Of a DNA stretch of 64,000 nt, positions 58,788-64,000 are shown one piece after another. The notes beneath the pieces are model-generated. The model ran no database searches. It was not told the DNA's origin and saw only the letters and a list, made by a program, of their open reading frames with translations. The number at the start of each line of letters is the position of its first letter. The first letter of the stretch is position 1. This DNA comes from Cronobacter malonaticus LMG 23826 (GTDB lineage: Bacteria > Pseudomonadota > Gammaproteobacteria > Enterobacterales > Enterobacteriaceae), in assembly GCF_001277215.2 (NCBI RefSeq), contig NZ_CP013940.1, forward strand, positions 3,472,001 to 3,536,000. The letters run 5' to 3'. The position numbers and the translations under genes are program-made.

Positions 58788-59182
58788 GGCGGTTCTCCTG
58801 TCAGGCAATCAACGTGAATACGCGGCGGGGGCCATCGCGCATCATCCCATAATCCATTGAACTGAAAACCGTAACCGGGTATGTCGCTCTGCTTCCTGCG
58901 CAGTGAAATCTTCCGGGCTGCAACAGTGTCTGACTGCCTTGCCAGCGGCGTAACTGAGAAAGAAAGGTTTCATAGACGGCTCTTATTATTGGTTACAGAG
59001 GGAGGTTACATCACCAGTATTAATCCGCGATGGTCGCTCTGCAACCGGTTACAGTAACCGGTTTCTTTGATTGTGAAGAAGATCCAGAAAACACCGGATA
59101 GCCGCAGAAAAGCGCTTTTCCGATAATTTACAAAACCTGGTGCGGTATGCCAGATTAGGAGAGCTATTTTCAGGAGAAATAA
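58788..59182. promoter_or_regulatory. Control region between EIIC and the YbaK-like gene
   Basis: This divergent 395-base gap has no gene. It contains repeated GGTTAC half-sites (58990, 59003 and 59047) and a 21-base perfect palindrome with arms AACCGGTTAC/GTAACCGGTT at 59043-59063. This can be read as two LacI-type operators (centre ACCGGT) placed end to end, which would suit control of the PTS gene. Confidence 0.6.
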
Positions 59183-59641
59183 ATGAGTCTGGAATCCGTA
59201 CGACAGTTTTTTGTCGAAAACGCCCCCGATATTGAAATTATTGAGCTTAACCAGAGCACTGCCACCGTCGCGCTGGCCGCCGCTGCCCATCAGGTTGAAC
59301 CCGGCCAGATAGCCAAAACGCTCTCGCTGAAAGTCAAAAACGAGGTGATTCTGGTGGTTGCTAAAGGTGATGCGCGGCTTGATAACAAAAAGCTGAAAAC
59401 CACGTTCGGTGCGAAAGCGCGGATGCTGAGCAGCGACGAAGTGGTGACATGGACCGGCCACCCGGTTGGCGGCGTCTGTCCGTTTGGTCTGGAGAACGCG
59501 CTGGCGGTCTATTGCGACGTTTCACTGCGCCAGTATGACGAAGTGCTGCCCGCAGCAGGCGCTATTCACAGCGCTGTCCGTATTTCGCCGACTCGCCTGG
59601 CGGAACTGACCCAGGCGCAGTGGGTGGATGTGTGTCTGTAA
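59183..59641 (+). CDS. YbaK/aminoacyl-tRNA deacylase family protein
   Basis: The 152-residue protein contains the YbaK/ProRS-editing fold. It has the conserved AKTLSLKVKNEVILVVAKGDARLD strand region, the Lys in DNKKLKTTFG and VGGVCPFGL. Relatives remove mischarged amino acids from tRNA. The exact substrate is unknown. It follows a 395-base region from the PTS gene, transcribed in the opposite direction. Confidence 0.85.
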   Translation: MSLESVRQFFVENAPDIEIIELNQSTATVALAAAAHQVEPGQIAKTLSLKVKNEVILVVAKGDARLDNKKLKTTFGAKARMLSSDEVVTWTGHPVGGVCPFGLENALAVYCDVSLRQYDEVLPAAGAIHSAVRISPTRLAELTQAQWVDVCL

Positions 59642-59678
59642 GTGATGTGCGTAACGCAGTAACAGCCTAACTGCAGGC

Positions 59679-60332
59679 TTAAAACAAGCCTGCCCGATGC
59701 AGGAGAATATCCGCCGCATTCAGCAACCCGGCATCGGTATGTACACCGAGCTTCAGCATCGCGTTAAATTTATGCGCGCGAATGGTTTTAATATTGCGCT
59801 CCAGACGGCTGGCAATTTGCGATACCGAATAACCGTCCGTCAGGTAGCGCAGGATAATCCGCTCGGTTGGGCTTAGCAGTCGCGAGCCCTGCGTGGCGTA
59901 CCAGATTTTATTAGGCGACTCGCTAACACGAACGGAATCGCTCATCGCAGACATCAGCTCATCGGTAAAGCGCGCCAGCGTCTCAGATTTATCAATAATT
60001 CCCTGTAACGGCGTAGGAGAAAGCTGGCTTATCAGTTTCGCCTCATTCACGTTATTCACCATCACAATACGTTTCATGCGCGGCCAGGCTTTCGCCATTT
60101 CACTGACGAACTGCAGACAGTCACGCCGATGCTCGCGCGTCCCTTCAAGCGAAAAGATGACCGCGGAAAAGTGGCGGTGTGTCAGCGCTTCAATAAATGC
60201 ATGATGGTCGGAAAATATCTCCAGGCGGCATGACGTCGAATTATTTCCCTGCAGCAACGATCGTATTCCTTCGCCGCTCATTACGCATTTTTCAATTAGC
60301 GCAACGTTTCGTTTTTCGACTCCGTGTTCCAT
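59679..60332 (-). CDS. bglJ: LuxR-type regulator BglJ
   Basis: BglJ forms a heterodimer with RcsB and relieves H-NS silencing of targets such as bgl and leuO in E. coli. The 217 residues start MEHGVEKRNVALIEKCVMSGEGI, aligning with E. coli BglJ. The C-terminal LuxR helix-turn-helix is LSPTERIILRYLTDGYSVSQIASRLERNIKTIRAHKFNAMLKLG. It overlaps yjjQ by 37 bases, so it is probably translationally coupled. Confidence 0.92.
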   Translation of the reverse strand: MEHGVEKRNVALIEKCVMSGEGIRSLLQGNNSTSCRLEIFSDHHAFIEALTHRHFSAVIFSLEGTREHRRDCLQFVSEMAKAWPRMKRIVMVNNVNEAKLISQLSPTPLQGIIDKSETLARFTDELMSAMSDSVRVSESPNKIWYATQGSRLLSPTERIILRYLTDGYSVSQIASRLERNIKTIRAHKFNAMLKLGVHTDAGLLNAADILLHRAGLF

Positions 60333-61012
60333 TCAGCCTGTTCCTTATGTAATGAAAGCAAATTTAATTCCTTCAACCCCTGCAAGCTGCTTATCCATGC
60401 ATACATTTCGGCATTACCGCGTAAAGATAAGCGTCGCATGGCACTGTTTTTCTGTGCGCTGATGGTTTTATTACTTTTTTTCAGCATCTGGGCGATTTGA
60501 TTTATTCCCCAGCCTTTACCAAGCAAACGTAATACTTGTTTTTCCGATGTTGTGAGCATTACGGCAGCCGCAGGCCCTTTCTCCTGCGTCTGGCGCGGTG
60601 TCACTAACATCTGGCTTACCCTTTCCGCTTTTTCGCGCCCAAGGCGCACGGCATTCACGACCCCTTCCACCGGCTCCGCCGTTGAAAGCAGCGTAGTCTC
60701 CGGGCGCATCAGCATTTGCACTGCCAGGCTAAACGAGGCCGCAGGTACAAGGAAAATCCAGTGTATGCCCGGTGCTTGCGCCACCAGCGAGTAGTAGCCT
60801 TCGCATTCGCGACGCGCGTCTTCTGGTGTACACGGCAGTTCAGCCAACACCATATCGATCGGGTTTAGTAGCGGCAGCGAGATCTCTGCGCTGTTGTTGT
60901 AATGATAAAGTTCAGTTTCCGGAAAATGGCGGCGCATAATGGCCTCCAGCCCGGTATGCATAACGGGAATCTGGCTAATGATAATGCCTTGTTTGCAACG
61001 TCCTGGTAACAT
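60296..61012 (-). CDS. yjjQ: LuxR-type regulator YjjQ
   Basis: YjjQ is a repressor of flagellar and capsule genes in E. coli. Starting at MLPGRCKQGIIISQIPVMHTG, behind a GGAGGAA site, gives 238 residues; a frame with an upstream start adds 16 residues and is rejected. The helix-turn-helix region is LTTSEKQVLRLLGKGWGINQIAQMLKKSNKTISAQKNSAMRRL. It is upstream of and overlapping bglJ, in an AT-rich setting typical of H-NS silenced genes. Confidence 0.92.
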   Translation of the reverse strand: MLPGRCKQGIIISQIPVMHTGLEAIMRRHFPETELYHYNNSAEISLPLLNPIDMVLAELPCTPEDARRECEGYYSLVAQAPGIHWIFLVPAASFSLAVQMLMRPETTLLSTAEPVEGVVNAVRLGREKAERVSQMLVTPRQTQEKGPAAAVMLTTSEKQVLRLLGKGWGINQIAQMLKKSNKTISAQKNSAMRRLSLRGNAEMYAWISSLQGLKELNLLSLHKEQAEWNTESKNETLR

Positions 61013-61521
61013 ATTTCCTCCGGTTATATCCTTCCGGCCAAACATATTTTTGAAACTCATTTATCGGATTAAGTAAATAAACCTCAATATCTGAATAAAG
61101 AAAAACAGCAGAAGCACAAGCAGATAATGTATATAAGTGGACAAAAAGAATTTCTGTCCGGGTAAACACTGGCATTCTATGAACCCTTTATTTTACTGTC
61201 AACGACAAACAAGGCTAAAAATACGCCGCTTTCGTTTAAAGGATATTCTCATAGTAAAAAGATAAAAAATGTCTATTTATAGACACAACATTAATACCTG
61301 TTTAATTAATTCTGTCGCACTACTCATTATTAAAATAAATAAAATCACAGGCCGCGCTCCCGTTTATGGTGTTGCCCTTGTCGGCTCGCCGCATCACATG
61401 TCACCTGAAACTACGCCGAAAAATGCGGCAAGCTTGATCTGCCTCCGCGGTTGTATCGCGCCACGCATGTTAATAATGGACACTTCTGGCGCGCCGGCGC
61501 TTTTTAACACCAGGACCGAAT
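61013..61521. other. AT-rich divergent region between yjjQ and yjjP
   Basis: About 509 bases with no supported gene. The AT-rich left part (61060-61350) is likely the H-NS-silenced yjjQ promoter region; the right part should hold the yjjP promoter. A 116-codon plus-strand frame overlapping the yjjP start is rejected. Confidence 0.55.
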
Positions 61522-62298
61522 ATGGAAGCGGATGCTTTATCGCAGCGGGATGTGACCCGTTTGTGTATTCAGTGCGGGCTTTATTTGTTACAGCATGGCG
61601 CGGAAAGCGCGCTGATTGAAGAACTCACCACGCGTCTTGGCCGTGCGCTGGGCATGGACAGCGTGGAAAGCTCGATTTCTGCCAACGCCATTGTGCTGAC
61701 CACCATCAAAGATCACCACTGTCTGACGACGACACGGAAAAATGTCGATCGCGGCATCAACATGCACATGGTGACCGAGGTACAGCACATCGTCATTATG
61801 GCCGAACATAAGCTGCTGGACCGGCACGACGTTGAGAAACGCTTCTCGCAGCTCAAGCCCCTGCGTTACCCGCGCTGGCAGGTGGTACTGATGGTCGGCC
61901 TCTCCTGCGCCTGCTTTTGCAAAATGAATAAAGGCGGCTGGGACGGCGCGCTGGTGACGTTTATCGCGAGCACCCTGGCGATGTATGTGCGCCAGACGCT
62001 GACGCAGCGCCACCTCCACCCGCAAATTAACTTCTGCCTGACGGCCTTTGTCGCGACCACCGTCTCCGGCCTGCTGCTCGCGCTGCCGCCGTTTGCCAGC
62101 ACCTCCGCCGTGGCGATGGCCGCAAGCGTCTTGCTTCTGGTGCCGGGGTTTCCGCTTATCAATGCAGTGGCCGATATGTTTAAAGGCCATGTGAATACCG
62201 GTCTTGCCCGCTGGGCGATGGCGAGCCTGCTGACGCTCGCTACCTGCATTGGCGTGATTATGGCGATGGCGTTATGGGGGCTGCGGGGATGGATGTAA
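61522..62298 (+). CDS. yjjP: Threonine/serine exporter family protein YjjP
   Basis: YjjP and YjjB together form a two-part ThrE-family inner-membrane exporter; in E. coli they are linked to succinate export. The 258 residues have an N-terminal cytoplasmic domain ([43 protein letters not shown]) and about five hydrophobic helices from residue 115 onwards. It overlaps yjjB by ten bases. Confidence 0.94.
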   Translation: MEADALSQRDVTRLCIQCGLYLLQHGAESALIEELTTRLGRALGMDSVESSISANAIVLTTIKDHHCLTTTRKNVDRGINMHMVTEVQHIVIMAEHKLLDRHDVEKRFSQLKPLRYPRWQVVLMVGLSCACFCKMNKGGWDGALVTFIASTLAMYVRQTLTQRHLHPQINFCLTAFVATTVSGLLLALPPFASTSAVAMAASVLLLVPGFPLINAVADMFKGHVNTGLARWAMASLLTLATCIGVIMAMALWGLRGWM

Positions 62299-62762
62299 TC
62301 CGTATTATTACGCTGATGCTGGAAGATATGCTGCTTTCCGCGATTCCGGCGGCGGGCTTTGCGATGGTGTTTAACGTGCCACGTCGCGCCCTGCCCTGGT
62401 GCGCGCTGCTGGGCGCCGTCGGTCACGGCTCGCGCACCGTCATGATAATGATGGGGCTGAATATCGAATGGGGAACATTTCTCTCGGCAATGCTCGTCGG
62501 TTGCATCGGTATCCAGTGGTCGCGCTGGTACCTGGCACACCCGAAAGTGTTTACCGTTGCGGCGGTGATCCCGATGTTCCCTGGCATCTCGGCCTATTCA
62601 GCGATGATAGCTGCCGTGAAAATCAGCCACTTCGGTTACACCGACGCGTTAATGGTCTCGTTGGTCACTAACTTTCTTAAAGCGGCTTCAACCGTTGGCG
62701 CGCTCTCTATCGGGCTGTCGCTGCCCGGCCTGTGGCTCTATCGAAAACGCCCGCGGGTATAG
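62289..62762 (+). CDS. yjjB: Threonine/serine exporter family protein YjjB
   Basis: YjjB is the small membrane half of the YjjPB exporter. The start [24 protein letters not shown] gives 157 residues, as in E. coli. Four hydrophobic helices are visible, with the conserved blocks [17 protein letters not shown] and [14 protein letters not shown]. The ATG lies inside yjjP. Confidence 0.94.
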   Translation: MDVIRIITLMLEDMLLSAIPAAGFAMVFNVPRRALPWCALLGAVGHGSRTVMIMMGLNIEWGTFLSAMLVGCIGIQWSRWYLAHPKVFTVAAVIPMFPGISAYSAMIAAVKISHFGYTDALMVSLVTNFLKAASTVGALSIGLSLPGLWLYRKRPRV

Positions 62763-62791
62763 GGCTATCACAGCGACAGCTAAAAACTAAC

Positions 62792-62808
62792 TTGCAATTA
62801 AATCGCGC
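62792..62808. promoter_or_regulatory. OhrR-like operator upstream of ohrR
   Basis: The stretch TTGCAATTAAATCGCGC shares ATTAAAT and flanks with the element before ohr at 63324. It lies about 20 bases before the ohrR start codon; autorepression is inferred. Confidence 0.55.
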
Positions 62809-62826
62809 ACTACCTATATTGAAAGC

Positions 62827-63282
62827 ATGAAGACGATACAACAAAAAAGCGAAGCGCTCTCGCTGGATTTAGACAACCAGCTCTGCTTCGCGCTCTACTC
62901 GACAAACCTGGCGCTGCATAAAATTTACCGCCAGTTACTGACGCCGCTCGGGCTGACGTACCCGCAATACCTGGTGATGCTGGTGCTGTGGGAGAAGGAC
63001 GACGTAACCGTTTCTGACATCGGCGAGCGGTTGTATCTGGACTCCGCCACGCTGACGCCGCTGTTAAAGCGGATGGAGACCGCGGGGCTGCTGATGCGCC
63101 AGCGTTCGCGTCAGGATGAACGACAAGTGATCGTCACGCTTACTGACGCAGGCCGGAAGCTCAAGGCTGAAGCCCACAACATACCGGGCTCGGTACTCTG
63201 CGCTACCGCGTGCGACAAAGAAACCTTGCTGGATCTGAAAGATCAGCTCGACGCATTACGTCACAATCTGAATCAGCAGTAA
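62827..63282 (+). CDS. ohrR: Organic hydroperoxide sensing MarR-type repressor OhrR
   Basis: OhrR senses organic hydroperoxides and represses ohr. The 151-residue MarR protein has the conserved sensing Cys near residue 20 ([18 protein letters not shown]), the winged helix at about 57-100 ([30 protein letters not shown]) and the RDERQV loop. It lies 80 bases before ohr. Confidence 0.94.
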   Translation: MKTIQQKSEALSLDLDNQLCFALYSTNLALHKIYRQLLTPLGLTYPQYLVMLVLWEKDDVTVSDIGERLYLDSATLTPLLKRMETAGLLMRQRSRQDERQVIVTLTDAGRKLKAEAHNIPGSVLCATACDKETLLDLKDQLDALRHNLNQQ

Positions 63283-63323
63283 GCGCCATCTTCGGGTGGT
63301 GTGAAAGCCCCAAATAAGTAGCA

Positions 63324-63338
63324 CGCGATTAAATAGCC
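63324..63338. promoter_or_regulatory. OhrR-like operator upstream of ohr
   Basis: CGCGATTAAATAGCC resembles, in inverted form, the site before ohrR. It lies about 25 bases before the ohr start. Confidence 0.55.
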
Positions 63339-63362
63339 TAAAACTTAAATAAGGAATATTGC

Positions 63363-63791
63363 ATGTCTTTAGAAAACGTCATCTACCGCGCCAAAGCAAA
63401 AGCCTCCGGAGGCCGTGACGGCCGCGCCACCTCTTCTGACGGCGTGCTGGATGTGAAGCTGGGCGTACCGAAAGAGATGGGCGGCATGGGCGGCGACGTC
63501 ACTAACCCGGAACAGCTGTTTGCCGCGGGCTACTCCGCCTGCTTCCTGGGCGCGATGAAATTCGTCTCCGCTCGCGACAAAATCGCGATGCCGAAAGACG
63601 CGTTTATCGAAGGCGAAGTCGGGATCGGCCCGCTGCCGACCGGTTTTGGTATCGAAGCGAAGCTGAATATTCATCTGCCGGGGATGGACGCGGCAGAAGC
63701 GCAGAAACTGGTCGATGCGGCGCATATCGTCTGCCCGTACTCTAACGCGACCCGCGGCAACATCGACGTCACTCTGAACATCATTGCCTGA
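63363..63791 (+). CDS. ohr: Organic hydroperoxide reductase Ohr
   Basis: Ohr reduces organic hydroperoxides with two cysteines and dithiol donors. The 142-residue OsmC-family protein has both: Cys in [12 protein letters not shown] and in [13 protein letters not shown]. The length and sequence are standard. It is expected to be repressed by OhrR. Confidence 0.96.
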   Translation: MSLENVIYRAKAKASGGRDGRATSSDGVLDVKLGVPKEMGGMGGDVTNPEQLFAAGYSACFLGAMKFVSARDKIAMPKDAFIEGEVGIGPLPTGFGIEAKLNIHLPGMDAAEAQKLVDAAHIVCPYSNATRGNIDVTLNIIA

Positions 63792-63854
63792 CGCTATCCC
63801 CAGTAACGGGGAAGCTTAAAATAAAAAACGAAACTGCCCTCACCAGGGGACGCG

Positions 63855-63888
63855 GAGCGCGCCAGATGTCATGGCGCGCTCTTTTTTT
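63855..63888 (+). terminator. ohr terminator
   Basis: Nine-base-pair stem GAGCGCGCC/GGCGCGCTC with a nine-base loop, followed by seven T. The remaining 112 bases contain no start of a recognised gene. Confidence 0.92.
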
Positions 63889-64000
63889 ACGTGCGTTTCC
63901 GCGCGCCAATAAGCTCAAACCGCGCGTCTGACTATGCTACTATGAAGGAATTATCGCCTCTGCTGGCCATTTATGCGCCAGTGTCTGATAACGCTTTGAT

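Noticed and set aside
61269..61619. 116-codon plus-strand frame upstream of yjjP
   Set aside because: It runs into the yjjP start in a different frame, has no ribosome site and resembles nothing known.

Overview
The window reads as chromosomal DNA of a member of the Enterobacteriaceae. Gene order from yaaA-thrCBA-yjtD-yjjY-arcA-creDCBA-rob through to yjjPB follows the E. coli backbone closely, in the same relative orientations. A K-antigen type capsule locus (kpsEDCS ... kpsTM) between ettA and nadR, together with deo, ohr and a split fhuF neighbourhood, makes Cronobacter the most likely genus. That genus call is an inference from recalled gene order, not a database result.

Layout. 1-7.7 kb: the end of yaaA, the threonine operon with its leader peptide and attenuator, yjtD, a frame-altered yjjY and arcA. 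7.7-18.3 kb: creABCD with an exact cre-tag before creD, rob, gpmB, yjjX, trpR with its operator, slt and ettA. 18.7-32.5 kb: the capsule locus. kpsE-kpsD-kpsC-kpsS run rightward. kpsM-kpsT, a Stealth-family phosphotransferase, a 1260-residue GT2/CDP-glycerol-phosphotransferase-like/TPR protein and an alpha/beta-hydrolase-fold protein run leftward towards them, with an RfaH ops-like element before kpsM. 32.7-34.8 kb: a LysR regulator and a divergent quinone-oxidoreductase-like dehydrogenase. 35-46.6 kb: nadR-radA-serB, ytjB-lplA and deoCABD, preceded by a CNT-family nucleoside transporter. 46.7-54.9 kb: yjjV, yjjU, ytjA, osmY, prfC, yjjG, rimI, holD, rsmC and three identical tRNA-Leu(CAG) genes. 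55-64 kb: a small YjjZ/DUF1435-like membrane protein and fhuF, each with a Fur box, separated by a diguanylate cyclase; then an orphan lactose/cellobiose-type PTS EIIC, a YbaK-like protein, bglJ-yjjQ, yjjP-yjjB and ohrR-ohr.

How the parts work together. The capsule genes form a complete ABC-transporter-dependent export set. KpsC/KpsS would build the Kdo linker on a lipid, KpsM/KpsT carry the polymer through the inner membrane, and KpsE/KpsD carry it across the envelope. The three central genes point to a phosphate-linked (teichoic-acid-like) polymer. No gene for an activated-glycerol donor, and no kpsF or kpsU, lies in the locus. The other modules are standard: threonine synthesis, redox and carbon-source signalling, nucleoside catabolism, NAD control, translation termination, ribosome and tRNA functions, siderophore iron release and peroxide defence.

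No insertion sequence, integrase, phage gene or CRISPR array was seen.
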